This document shows, one piece after another, positions 9,408 through 17,072 of a stretch of DNA of 64,000 bases. Source of the stretch: Paraburkholderia youngii. GTDB taxonomy: Bacteria; Pseudomonadota; Gammaproteobacteria; Burkholderiales; Burkholderiaceae. Every line of letters begins with the position of its first letter. The stretch's first letter is position 1. The stretch covers positions 558,001 to 622,000 of the forward strand of contig NZ_JAALDK010000001.1 in the NCBI RefSeq assembly GCF_013366925.1. The letters are read 5' to 3'. Below the pieces are notes generated by a model that did no database searches, was not told the DNA's origin, and saw nothing but the letters and a program-made list of their open reading frames with translations. The position numbers and the translations under genes are program-made.

Positions 9408-9884
9408 TCACTTGCGCTGGTATGTCGCGACGTTGCCCTGGGCGGCGCGTGCCGCATCGACGGGCACGGGCAGCGGCGAGGGCGGGGCGATCTCGTCCCA
9501 CAACGTCACCTGGTTGCCGCCGCCTTGCATCAACTGTGGCGTCGCGGCGACCATCAACATGCCGACCGCGCCGCCGCGTTGCCGCGACAGCATCTGGTCG
9601 TCGAGCGAAATATCGTTCATCGATGCAGCATCGCCGGCCGGGTTCGACGCGTTGGCGGCAAGCTGGCTGCCGTCCTCCGCGGCAACCGGCGAAGCGGTTT
9701 GCGGGCTGGCGGAGGCGGGGTCGGTGGCATCGTTGAAATCAGCCGGCGTGACGGAACGCGTCGGGGCGGCTACCGTTGTCTGGGTGCCGGCACTCGCCGG
9801 CAGGGCGCTGAGCGCCAGGGCTGCGCAAATTGCGAAGAATGGTGCGCGGCGTCTTATCAGATCGATGCGGAATGCGAGTCGCAT
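9408..9884 (-). CDS. First gene of the amyloid operon: small exported protein with internal GG motif (FapA position)
   Basis: The 158-residue protein starts at MRLAFRIDL (AGGGAGA ribosome site) and has a signal peptide ending near PASA-G (32). A Thr/Ala/Pro/Ser-rich disordered stretch (33-90) precedes SLDDQMLSRQRGG at 93-105, then a hydrophobic segment (AVGMLMVAATPQLM) and a Pro-rich tail. The segment before GG has Leu at -12 and -7 relative to the second Gly. That is the spacing of double-glycine leaders cut by C39 peptidases, although -4 is Gln instead of the usual hydrophobic residue. A C39 protease is encoded three genes downstream. The protein occupies the position of FapA, the periplasmic chaperone-like component, but I cannot show homology. 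It is the promoter-proximal gene, 28 bp from a sigma-54 promoter. Confidence 0.62.
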   Translation of the reverse strand: MRLAFRIDLIRRRAPFFAICAALALSALPASAGTQTTVAAPTRSVTPADFNDATDPASASPQTASPVAAEDGSQLAANASNPAGDAASMNDISLDDQMLSRQRGGAVGMLMVAATPQLMQGGGNQVTLWDEIAPPSPLPVPVDAARAAQGNVATYQRK

Positions 9885-9911
9885 GATGTGTCTCCCTGGT
9901 GTTCGCCAATT

Positions 9912-9927
9912 AGCGAAACATGTGCCA
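9912..9927 (-). promoter_or_regulatory. Sigma-54 (-24/-12) promoter of the amyloid operon
   Basis: Read on the minus strand the site is TGGCACATGTTTCGCT. It matches TGGCACR-N4-TTGCW at every position except TTGC to TCGC, and the GG and GC elements have the required spacing. Transcription would start near 9900, leaving a leader of about 15 nt before the ATG at 9884. Two sigma-54 activators flank the operon, which makes this promoter very likely functional. Confidence 0.8.
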
Positions 9928-10422
9928 TCACTCGCAATCCATTGATGCGTCTGGCGCCCACCGGCGGAATGACAACTAATGCGTTCCAAATCGGAAAAAA
10001 ACGTTGCAGCCCTGAAACGGGTCAGCAGAAAATACCTATAATTCGATAATCTGTAAGGTACGAACTACCGTCGCGGGAACGCCACGAAAAGCGCTTCCAC
10101 TAATGTTTTATTTGTCGGCTGAATATATGGCGATCGGCCGCTAAACCATGATGGGCAAGGGGTCCATCGATTAAATTCGCATAATTGTTTTCGAAGCGGC
10201 GCACGTATAGTAAGCTCTCGAAAACAGCTTCAGATTTAAAAAAGGCCCATATCGGGCCGTCTCAAACACACACGCCGCTTTCTTGGGGATCAGCTGTCCG
10301 CACGGAATGGAATGGCCGTTCGGGTTTTGCGATTCGCGAATCCCGGACGAGTCAGCGTGTCTGAACCGCAGTTTCAGGTGCATGCGTCGTCCTTAACGTT
10401 CGTTGACGAGAGGATCTGAATA
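9928..10422. other. Divergent regulatory region between amyloid operon and activator
   Basis: This gene-free stretch of about 500 bp is visibly richer in A+T than its surroundings. A near-consensus IHF site (minus strand CATCAATGGATTG, 9935-9947) lies just upstream of the -24 element. GGTA-N5-TACC (10057-10069) with another TACC at 10033 is a possible activator-binding arrangement. TATAAT at 10037-10042 could be a -10 for the plus-strand activator, without a clear -35. A minus-strand terminator lies at 10237-10260. No convincing coding sequence was seen. Confidence 0.5.
10237..10260 (-). terminator. Rho-independent terminator reading leftward, no obvious parent gene
   Basis: On the minus strand GGCCC-GATAT-GGGCC is followed by six T. 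It would end a leftward transcript starting between about 10270 and 10420. No credible gene lies there, so a short RNA is possible. The stem is only 5 bp, extended weakly by flanking bases. Confidence 0.5.
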
Positions 10423-11817
10423 ATGGAACCCGCAGCGCGGCAACTGATTTACGTTTCGCGTGACCCGAGCGCGGAACTGAATACGCGTTTTATGCAGCGT
10501 GGCTGGCATGTGGAAGTCGTGGGATCGGCGCGCGATGCGCGCCGGGCAGTGCGCACCGGCTCGGCAGCTGGCGGCCTGCTCGATTTGTCCAGCGATTTCC
10601 AGCCGCACGAAATCGCCGCTTTTGAATCCTGTTTGACCATGCCGAACGTCGGCTGGGTCGCTGCCACTGCGCCTGGCCAACTGCAAGACGCCGCGTTGCG
10701 CCGGCTCGTGCGCGACTACTGTTTTGATTATGTGACGGTGCCGTCTTCTGGCGACCGTATCGTCGACTCGGTCGGTCATGCGTACGGCATGATCTCGCTG
10801 AGCGATACGACCCCGCACGACGGCTTGCAAGGCGCCGAGGGCGAGATGGTCGGCTCGTGCGACGCGATGCTCGCGCTGTTCCGCTCGATCCGCAAAGTCG
10901 CGATGACCGACGCACCGGTGTTTATCTCCGGCGAATCGGGCACCGGCAAGGAGCTGACGGCGGTCGCGATTCATGAACGCTCGGCGCGGCGCAACGCGCC
11001 GTTCGTGCCAATCAATTGCGGCGCGATTCCGCCGCATCTTCTGCAATCGGAACTGTTCGGCTACGAGCGCGGTGCGTTCACCGGCGCGAACCAGCGCAAG
11101 ATCGGCCGCGTCGAAGCGGCCAACGGCGGCACGCTGTTTCTCGACGAAATCGGCGATCTGCCGCTCGAAAGCCAGGCGAGCCTGTTGCGCTTCCTGCAGG
11201 AGCGCAAGGTCGAGCGGCTCGGCGGACATACCGCGATCGATGTCGACGTGCGCATCATTTCGGCGACGCACGTGGACATGACCGCGGCGATGATCGAAGG
11301 ACGCTTCCGTTCCGACCTGTATCACCGCCTCTGCGTGCTGCAGATCGACGAGCCGCCGCTGCGTGCGCGCGGCAAGGACATCGAGCTGCTCGCGCGGCAC
11401 ATGCTCGAACGTTTCAAGAAGGATGCGAGCCGCCGTCTGCGCGGCTTCGCGCCCGACGCGATCGCCGCGCTGCATAACTACGGCTGGCCCGGCAACGTGC
11501 GCGAGCTGATCAACCGGGTGCGGCGCGCGATCGTGATGTCGGAAGGACGCGCGATCACCGCGCGCGACCTCGAACTCGCCGAATACGTCGAGATCGTGCC
11601 GGTGTCGCTCGCGCAGGCGCGCGAAGCGGCGGAACGTCAGGCGATCGAGCTTGCGTTGCTGCGGCATCGCGGGCGGCTCGGAGACGCGGCACAGGAGCTC
11701 GGCATCTCGCGGGTAACGCTGTACCGGCTGCTGTGCTCGCACGGCATGCGCCATATGGAAGGCGAGCCGATGTCGGCGCCGCACGGCGATTTGCCGGCGT
11801 CGGTGCAGCATCTGTAA
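10423..11817 (+). CDS. Sigma-54-dependent activator, VpsR-type N-terminal domain (divergent copy)
   Basis: This 464-residue enhancer-binding protein is transcribed away from the amyloid operon. Residues 1-130 form a degenerate receiver-like domain (ARQLIYVSRDPSAELNTRF; no clear phosphorylatable acidic pocket), as in VpsR. The AAA+ domain has Walker A GESGTGKE (170-177), GAFTGA (217-222), Walker B TLFLDEIG (237-244) and [10 protein letters not shown] Fis-type HTH ([17 protein letters not shown]) is near 420-440. It closely matches the operon-distal activator throughout the AAA+ and HTH regions, which suggests duplication and shared DNA sites. The likely target is the sigma-54 promoter at 9912-9927. 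VpsR relatives, including Burkholderia BerB, respond to c-di-GMP; this is an inference for the present protein. Confidence 0.9.
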   Translation: MEPAARQLIYVSRDPSAELNTRFMQRGWHVEVVGSARDARRAVRTGSAAGGLLDLSSDFQPHEIAAFESCLTMPNVGWVAATAPGQLQDAALRRLVRDYCFDYVTVPSSGDRIVDSVGHAYGMISLSDTTPHDGLQGAEGEMVGSCDAMLALFRSIRKVAMTDAPVFISGESGTGKELTAVAIHERSARRNAPFVPINCGAIPPHLLQSELFGYERGAFTGANQRKIGRVEAANGGTLFLDEIGDLPLESQASLLRFLQERKVERLGGHTAIDVDVRIISATHVDMTAAMIEGRFRSDLYHRLCVLQIDEPPLRARGKDIELLARHMLERFKKDASRRLRGFAPDAIAALHNYGWPGNVRELINRVRRAIVMSEGRAITARDLELAEYVEIVPVSLAQAREAAERQAIELALLRHRGRLGDAAQELGISRVTLYRLLCSHGMRHMEGEPMSAPHGDLPASVQHL

Positions 11818-12061
11818 GCGGCGAGGCTGGCGACGCGGCTTGTGAAGGTCTGGCGCGTCGCCTCGAAGCACTTTGCGTGCACGGTTTAGCCGCTCGTGTA
11901 TCGCGTGCCGCGTCGTTTTCCTTCCCGCCTGACATTCCCCTCGATATTTCCCATCCGGCGCGCCATGCCCCGGCGTCGTCCGGTCGCGCTTGTTAGAATC
12001 GGGCTTTGCTCAATTCCGTGAGCGCGCCTGATCGGGTTCGCGCCGCGTCGAAGGAAACCGC

Positions 12062-13033
12062 ATGAAACAATACCTGGACCTCGTCCGCACGATTCTCGAT
12101 ACCGGCACGTGGCAGGAAAACCGCACCGGCATCCGCACCATCAGCATGCCCGGTGCGATGCTGCGCTTCGATCTGCAGCAAGGCTTCCCCGCGGTCACGA
12201 CGAAGAAGCTCGCGTTCAAGTCGGCGGTCGGCGAGCTGGTCGGGTTCCTGCGTGCTTCGCGCAGCGCCGCGGATTTCCGTGAGCTCGGCTGCAAGGTGTG
12301 GGACGGCAACGCGAATCAGAACGCGCAGTGGCTCGCCAATCCGTATCGCGAGGGCCCCGATGATCTCGGTGACGTGTACGGCGTGCAATGGCGCAAGTGG
12401 CCGGCCTATAAGGCGCTCGACGCCAGCGCCAGTGCGCAGCTGGCCGACGCGCAGGCGCGCGGTTTTCGCGTGATCACGCAGTTCGACGAAGATGGCCGCT
12501 CGAAGGTACTGCTTTACAAGGCGATCGACCAACTGCGCCAGTGTCTCGACACGATCATGCAGAACCCCGCCGATCGACGGATTCTGTTCCATGCCTGGAA
12601 TCCGGCCGTGCTCGATCAGATCGCGCTGCCGGCTTGCCATCTGCTGTACCAGTTCCTGCCGAACGTGACGCGCCGCGAAATTTCGCTGTGCCTGTATATC
12701 CGCAGCAACGACGTCGGGCTCGGCACGCCGTTCAATCTGACCGAGGGTGCGGCGCTGCTGCACCTGGTCGGACGGCTGACGGGCTATACGCCGCGCTGGT
12801 TCAGCTATTTCATCGGCGATGCGCACATCTACGAGAATCAATTGGATATGCTGCATCAGCAACTCAAGCGCGAGCCGTACGAGAGTCCGCGGCTCGCGAT
12901 TTCCGATCGCGTGCCCGACTACGCAAAGACCGGGGTGTACGAGCCGGAATGGCTCGAGAAAATCGAGCCGGCGGATTTCTCGCTGATCGGCTATCAGCAT
13001 CACGAGCCGCTGACGGCGCCAATGGCGATCTGA
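12062..13033 (+). CDS. thyA: Thymidylate synthase
   Basis: The 323-residue enzyme converts dUMP and methylene-tetrahydrofolate to dTMP and dihydrofolate, which folA recycles. It is the longer form (about 316-320 residues, as in Lactobacillus) with an insert around residues 90-140 compared with the 264-residue E. coli enzyme. The active site is PACHLLYQF with nucleophile Cys192. The phosphate-binding Arg (NRTGIRT), the folate and dUMP signature [18 protein letters not shown] and the C-terminal APMAI, close to the family's terminal APVAV, are all present. TTAGAATC at about 11993 could be its -10 element. A strong terminator follows. Confidence 0.98.
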   Translation: MKQYLDLVRTILDTGTWQENRTGIRTISMPGAMLRFDLQQGFPAVTTKKLAFKSAVGELVGFLRASRSAADFRELGCKVWDGNANQNAQWLANPYREGPDDLGDVYGVQWRKWPAYKALDASASAQLADAQARGFRVITQFDEDGRSKVLLYKAIDQLRQCLDTIMQNPADRRILFHAWNPAVLDQIALPACHLLYQFLPNVTRREISLCLYIRSNDVGLGTPFNLTEGAALLHLVGRLTGYTPRWFSYFIGDAHIYENQLDMLHQQLKREPYESPRLAISDRVPDYAKTGVYEPEWLEKIEPADFSLIGYQHHEPLTAPMAI

Positions 13034-13075
13034 TGTCCGTGGAAGCGGCGCGATAGCGTTCGCCCCCCGATATGG

Positions 13076-13115
13076 AAAAGCCCCGCGATGGCGTGTATCG
13101 CGGGGCTTTTTCGTT
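13076..13115. terminator. Bidirectional terminator between thyA and the FecR-domain gene
   Basis: AAAAGCCCCGCGAT and ATCGCGGGGCTTTTT form a perfect stem around GGCGTGT. A-run and T-run flanks serve both converging genes. Confidence 0.9.
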
Positions 13116-13137
13116 GCCGGAACGGCAGGTGTCCTGC

Positions 13138-15741
13138 TCAGCTCCTGTGATGGTCGTCGCGATTGCCGCCGCCCTGGTGCTGCTCGGCGTGCTGCGGTTG
13201 CGGCTGGGGTTGCGGACGTGGCTGCTGCACCGGCTGGGGCCGCGGTTCGGGGCGTGGCTGCTGCATCTGCATCTGCGGACGCGGCTCTGGCCGGGCTTGC
13301 GGCACCGGCATCGGCTGTGGACGCGGCTCGAAATGCGGCTGCTGCGCCTGCTGGAATTGCGGCTGGGGCCGAGGAGCTTGCGGCATCGGCTGCGGACGCG
13401 GCTCGAAATGCGGCTGCTGCGCCTGCTGCAACTGCGGCTCGGGCCGAGGGGCTTGCGGCATCGGCTGCGGATGCGGTTCGAAATGCGGCTGTTGCGCCTG
13501 CTGCATTTGTGGTTCGGTACGCGGTTGCTGCGGCGGGACGGCGCGCGGCGCCTGTTGCATCGCAGGCGGATGCCAGTTCGACCCATGCGCCTGTTGCTGT
13601 GCGCCCGGGTTTTCCGGCGGATGCGGCACACCGGACTGCGGCGGGAAGCCCGGCTGTTGCGGGTGGCCGGGCTGTTCCATGCGCGGCGCCTGCTGCGCCA
13701 TCGGCGGATGCGGCTGCGTCCATGCGGGCTGAGACCTGCCGACCGCGCCCCATTCCTGCGGCGCGCCGTGCTGCCCTGCGTGCGCTGCCGCGTCGGCTGG
13801 ATTACCGCCGACTGCTTGCGGTGGCCGCGGCACACCGTTCGACGGACGGCCCAGATTGCCCACGAGCGCACTCTCGCCGGGCTGCGGCTGACGCCCGTTG
13901 CCGACCATCTGCGGCGGCATGCCCGCACGCGCTTGCGCAGGCGCCTCGCCACGCGGCACCACGGCGCCAGCTTCGCCGGGCCGCTGACCGGCCTGTTCGA
14001 CGCCATGCGGCGCGTTGCCGCCCATTGCGCCAGGCGTACCTGGCGCACCTGCCGCCATCCCCGGCGGACGTCCCGGCACATGCGATTGCACGACCCGCAC
14101 GTTCGCCATCGGCAGCGCGCCAGGTGCAGCGGTCATATGCGCGGGTACCGAGGTGCGCACGACCGGCTGGCCACCGCCGGGCACCCGGCCGCCGCTTTGC
14201 GCGAAGCGCTGCGCGAGTTCGTCGTGGAAAGCGGCGGGCATGACGGGATTGCGGGTCGCGACGACCGGCCGGCCGGCGACGCTCGCCGGTGGCCGATAGT
14301 TCGCACGCCGCAGATCCGACCCGAAGCTTTCGCGCACCGGCGCGATCCCCGGTGCGCCCGGATTGATTCGCGCGTTGCGCCACTGCGCCGGGTCGACCTT
14401 CTGCGAGAAGCGTCGGACCGGCTGACCGTGCACGAACGCGGTCGCCGGCACGGCCGTCACACAGCCCGGCACGCGATAGTTCACGTACGTGTTCACGTTG
14501 CGGTGGTAGTCGTTGTAGATCGTCGCGCGGTTCACGCGGTTGTAATAGCCGGCGCTCCAGCGATCGTGATCGCCCCAATGCGGATGCCACGGCTCGCCCG
14601 GCCCGAGCGGAAACCACGCGACCCCCGCCGCGATGACGCCGCCGACCGCCAGGTTGACGCCCCAGTCGGCGCCGCCGTCGTCATTACCGACGAACGCGAC
14701 CAGCGCCGGCGCATAGGCCGGCGCCACGTCCGCTTCGAGCGGACCGGGCACCCAGGCCCACGCGCCGTCGATGTCGGCCCAGCGGCCGTAGTGGTACGGC
14801 GCGAAGCCCCAAGGCTGGTCGTCGACCCAGGTCCAGCCCCACGGCGCCTGCCAGACCCAGTGGCCGTCGTGATACGGCGCCCAGCCGGCCGGCGTCGCGT
14901 TCGGCACCCACACTGCGCCGTACTGCGGCGTCTCGCGCCATGTGCCGTTGGCATCGAGATCCTCGTAGCCGGGGATGTCGCGCGACACGTAGCGCGCCGA
15001 CAGCGAGCGGTCTTCGGTGGCGTCGCGGCTGGCGGCCCATTGGTCGAGCTCGTCGGCGGCGGGCGCGCGGTTGTCGGCGAGTTGCTGCAGGTTGGTGCCG
15101 GCAAAGCGGATCTGCTGACCCGCCGCAATCGGCACCTGGCCGCCGTCGCCGTACGCAATCGCGCTGCCGCTGCGCACGGTGACGGTCGTGCCGCTGCCGT
15201 CGGGCGCGACGTCGACGCGGTAGTCGCCGGGACCGTTCACGCCGAGCGCAAGATTCGGCGTGTCGATTTCATACGACGACCCCGGCGCGAGTTCGCGCAC
15301 GCGTGTCGACAGCGTGCCTTGCGCGACTTTCAGCTGCGCGGTCGAGTCGTCGAGGTTGAGCACGTCGAGGCTCGTGTTCTGGCCGAGGCGCACCGCGGTC
15401 GAGCCGATGTGCAGCTCGGAGCGGGCGTTCTGGTCGTTCCACAGCTGGTCGCCGGTCGTCAGCGGCCGGTTGATCTGCGCATACGACCAGTCGGTCGCGC
15501 CGGCGGGCTCGGTGGTCACGGCCCCGGCCGTGTAGTTCAGACGCGCGATGCGTCCAGGCGGATCACCCCCGGACGCTTCGCCGCCCGCCCCGACGGCTAC
15601 CGCGGCTGGTGGCGCAGGTGGCGCTTCCTGCGCGAGAGCGGTTTGCGCGGCGAGCGCGACGACCGCGGCCGCGATCAGCGTATAGCCGCTGATCCGGCGA
15701 TGAATCCCCGCTTGCAGCACGGGTTGCTTGGCGTGTGTCAT
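13138..15741 (-). CDS. Secreted FecR-domain protein with Trp-rich (DUF6600-like) region and Pro/Gln repeat tail
   Basis: The 867-residue precursor starts at ATG with GGAG upstream and has a signal peptide ending ALA-Q (37). Residues about 85-225 form a FecR-like beta domain (IGSTAVRLGQNTSLDVL, TPNLALGVNGPGDYRVDV). About 250-430 is aromatic-rich with WVPNATPAGWAPYHDGHW and WGWTWVDDQPWGFAPYHYGRW-type repeats (quoted in part), the pattern annotated as DUF6600. From about 430 to the end it is disordered, rich in Pro, Gly and Gln, and ends in tandem 25-residue repeats and a His/Asp tail. No transmembrane anchor is seen after the signal, so it is periplasmic or surface-exposed. Unlike FecR regulators there is no neighbouring sigma factor or TonB receptor, so iron signalling is unlikely. 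The function is unknown. Confidence 0.8.
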   Translation of the reverse strand: MTHAKQPVLQAGIHRRISGYTLIAAAVVALAAQTALAQEAPPAPPAAVAVGAGGEASGGDPPGRIARLNYTAGAVTTEPAGATDWSYAQINRPLTTGDQLWNDQNARSELHIGSTAVRLGQNTSLDVLNLDDSTAQLKVAQGTLSTRVRELAPGSSYEIDTPNLALGVNGPGDYRVDVAPDGSGTTVTVRSGSAIAYGDGGQVPIAAGQQIRFAGTNLQQLADNRAPAADELDQWAASRDATEDRSLSARYVSRDIPGYEDLDANGTWRETPQYGAVWVPNATPAGWAPYHDGHWVWQAPWGWTWVDDQPWGFAPYHYGRWADIDGAWAWVPGPLEADVAPAYAPALVAFVGNDDGGADWGVNLAVGGVIAAGVAWFPLGPGEPWHPHWGDHDRWSAGYYNRVNRATIYNDYHRNVNTYVNYRVPGCVTAVPATAFVHGQPVRRFSQKVDPAQWRNARINPGAPGIAPVRESFGSDLRRANYRPPASVAGRPVVATRNPVMPAAFHDELAQRFAQSGGRVPGGGQPVVRTSVPAHMTAAPGALPMANVRVVQSHVPGRPPGMAAGAPGTPGAMGGNAPHGVEQAGQRPGEAGAVVPRGEAPAQARAGMPPQMVGNGRQPQPGESALVGNLGRPSNGVPRPPQAVGGNPADAAAHAGQHGAPQEWGAVGRSQPAWTQPHPPMAQQAPRMEQPGHPQQPGFPPQSGVPHPPENPGAQQQAHGSNWHPPAMQQAPRAVPPQQPRTEPQMQQAQQPHFEPHPQPMPQAPRPEPQLQQAQQPHFEPRPQPMPQAPRPQPQFQQAQQPHFEPRPQPMPVPQARPEPRPQMQMQQPRPEPRPQPVQQPRPQPQPQPQHAEQHQGGGNRDDHHRS
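13306..13503 (-). repeat. Tandem 75-bp coding repeats (about 2.6 copies) in the FecR-protein tail
   Basis: The protein unit is QQAQQPHFEPRPQPMPQAP plus six residues (25 in total). It occurs at residues 747-771 and 772-796 and partially at 797-812, with few substitutions (His/Arg, Glu/Gln). The DNA copies are nearly identical, so copy number may vary between strains. Confidence 0.8.
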
Positions 15742-15912
15742 GACTGATCTCCGGCGGACGCGGCAATCGGCCGGGTCCGTTCAGTCACTGTACCTGCCGC
15801 CTATGTTTCAAGGCCCGCACATTTGTAAGGTGGATTCGCTCGCCTGTAACAAAAGGTCTCGCGCGGGTCTCGCGCGGGTCCCGCGGCTCCGCGGCAAAGC
15901 CGGTTCAGCGGT

Positions 15913-16626
15913 CTATCCGGCCAGAAACGCATCGAATTGCTGATGGCCGGCCGGCGTGACGCGCAGCACGCGCGGCCGCTCCGTCCGCTCGACCCAGCCA
16001 TGCGCCGACCACGCGTCGAGCAACGCCGCACCGAGCGCGCCGCCCAGATGCGGCCGGCGCATGCTCCAGTCGAGGCAGGTGCACGCGAAGCGCCGACGCC
16101 GGGTCTTCTGCGCGGCGAGGTCGATGCCCCAGTCGGCGAAGCGGGCGGCGCCCTGCGCGGTCGCTTCGAGCGAGGCGCCGTTTTGCGTCAGCAACCCGCG
16201 CTCGAGCATGCGCTCGAACATCCGCACCGACAGCTCGCCGGCCATGTGGTCGTAGCAGGTGCGCGCAAAGCGCATTTCCAGCGGCACGGTGCGTGCCGGA
16301 CGCGGCACGGAGCGCTGCGGCGCGCTGACTTGCGCGACGTTCGCGAGTGCTTCGATCGATGCGGCAATGTCCGCCGACGCGATACGGAAATAGCGATGCC
16401 GGCCGCGCACTTCGAGCGAGAGCAGCCCGCCGTCGGTGAGCCGTCCGAGATGGGCGCTCGCCGCCGACGGCGACAGCCCCGCGATCATCGTCAGTTCCCC
16501 CGCGGGGCGCGCGCTGCCGTCCATCAGCGCCCACAGCATCGCGGCGCGGCCGGGATCGGCGAGTAGCGCGCCGATGCGGCTTAGACCGGGGAAGTGGTTC
16601 TGGTCGTCTAAGAGGGGGGCGGTCAT
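15913..16626 (-). CDS. ArsR/SmtB-type winged-helix transcriptional regulator
   Basis: The 237-residue protein has an AGGAGA ribosome site. Residues about 15-95 form an ArsR-type winged helix (ELTMIAGLSPSAASAHLGRLTDGGLLSLEVRGRHRYFRIA). Beyond the usual length of about 100 there is a long C-terminal half with CYDHMAGELSVRMFERMLERG and a Cys-containing RRFACTCLDWSMRRPHLGGA segment. This arrangement is shared by a subgroup of long ArsR proteins whose ligand is unknown to me; the two Cys in CTC and the upstream C-Y-D-H could bind a metal. No metal-transport gene is adjacent. Its target may be the divergent small lipoprotein gene or itself. Confidence 0.8.
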   Translation of the reverse strand: MTAPLLDDQNHFPGLSRIGALLADPGRAAMLWALMDGSARPAGELTMIAGLSPSAASAHLGRLTDGGLLSLEVRGRHRYFRIASADIAASIEALANVAQVSAPQRSVPRPARTVPLEMRFARTCYDHMAGELSVRMFERMLERGLLTQNGASLEATAQGAARFADWGIDLAAQKTRRRRFACTCLDWSMRRPHLGGALGAALLDAWSAHGWVERTERPRVLRVTPAGHQQFDAFLAG

Positions 16627-16812
16627 CGCGAATCTCCTGAAGGGGTGGCAAAGGGCGCCGCCACGATTCCTACTTTACGCGCATCAGGTATTCGATGTTT
16701 CAGCTTTGCGTGAACAATCAATGTGACGGACGTGTCACGCTCGCCCGCGTTCCCGCGCCGTCTCGTGCCGCCAGGCTAGAATCGAAGCCTGTTCTTGCAG
16801 GAATTCGATGTG

Positions 16813-16953
16813 ATGAAAACGCTTCTGGCCGTCGCCGCGACGGTTCTGCTGTTTACCGCCTGCGCAGGGGGCGGAGCCGGCTCGGGCTCGGCCGGCAGCG
16901 GCAGCATCAGCATGTACGGCACCATCGACCAAGGGATCACCTTTCACAACTAG
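16813..16953 (+). CDS. Small lipoprotein (46 aa) with porin-like C-terminal motif
   Basis: The short gene MKTLLAVAATVLLFTAC is followed by a Gly/Ser linker (AGGGAGSGSAGSGS) and ISMYGTIDQGITFHN, then stop. LFTAC is a plausible lipobox with Cys17 as the acylated residue, leaving a mature peptide of only 30 residues. The end segment resembles the first beta-strand of Burkholderia porins (SVTLYG-x-x-D-x-GI). The upstream GAATTCGATGTG gives a modest ribosome site. It is the only reading frame on this strand between the ArsR gene and the thioesterase. The function is unknown; confidence that it is translated rests on the intact signal plus lipobox. Confidence 0.6.
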   Translation: MKTLLAVAATVLLFTACAGGGAGSGSAGSGSISMYGTIDQGITFHN

Positions 16954-17012
16954 GCCGACCGCCGGCCCATCGGCGTGCCGCGCGCCGCGTCTTCCATGCG
17001 ACGCCGCGCCGC

Positions 17013-17035
17013 GCGCAATATTGCGCTCGTATAAT
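17013..17035 (+). promoter_or_regulatory. Perfect 14-bp palindrome overlapping the thioesterase promoter
   Basis: GCGCAATATTGCGC (17013-17026) is a perfect inverted repeat placed three bases before TATAAT (17030-17035). The thioesterase start is 37 bp beyond the -10. The position suits an operator, but no cognate regulator is evident. Confidence 0.5.
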
Positions 17036-17072
17036 CGCCTCCTTTCAATGCATCCGATTGACCGGAGTCAAG

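Noticed and set aside
5828..9884. Curli (csg) system as the explanation for the repeat proteins
   Set aside because: No CsgG-type lipoprotein pore, CsgE or CsgF is present. The repeats have the Fap form in sets of three, and a C39 protease and coiled-coil barrel are present instead.
10300..10360. Sigma-54 promoter for the divergent activator (TGG...TTTTGC on the plus strand)
   Set aside because: The GG-GC distance is several bases too long, so it cannot serve as a -24/-12 element.
10171..10383. 70-residue minus-strand frame upstream of the activator
   Set aside because: It runs straight through the hairpin terminator at 10237-10260 and has no ribosome site or family; treated as possible RNA, not protein.
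13306..13503. CRISPR-like array
   Set aside because: Units are 75 bp, contiguous, in frame and without spacers; they encode Pro/Gln repeats.
13072..15747. 891-residue open frame opposite the FecR-domain gene
   Set aside because: Arg/His/Leu-rich shadow with no motif; the minus-strand frame has a signal peptide and recognisable domains.
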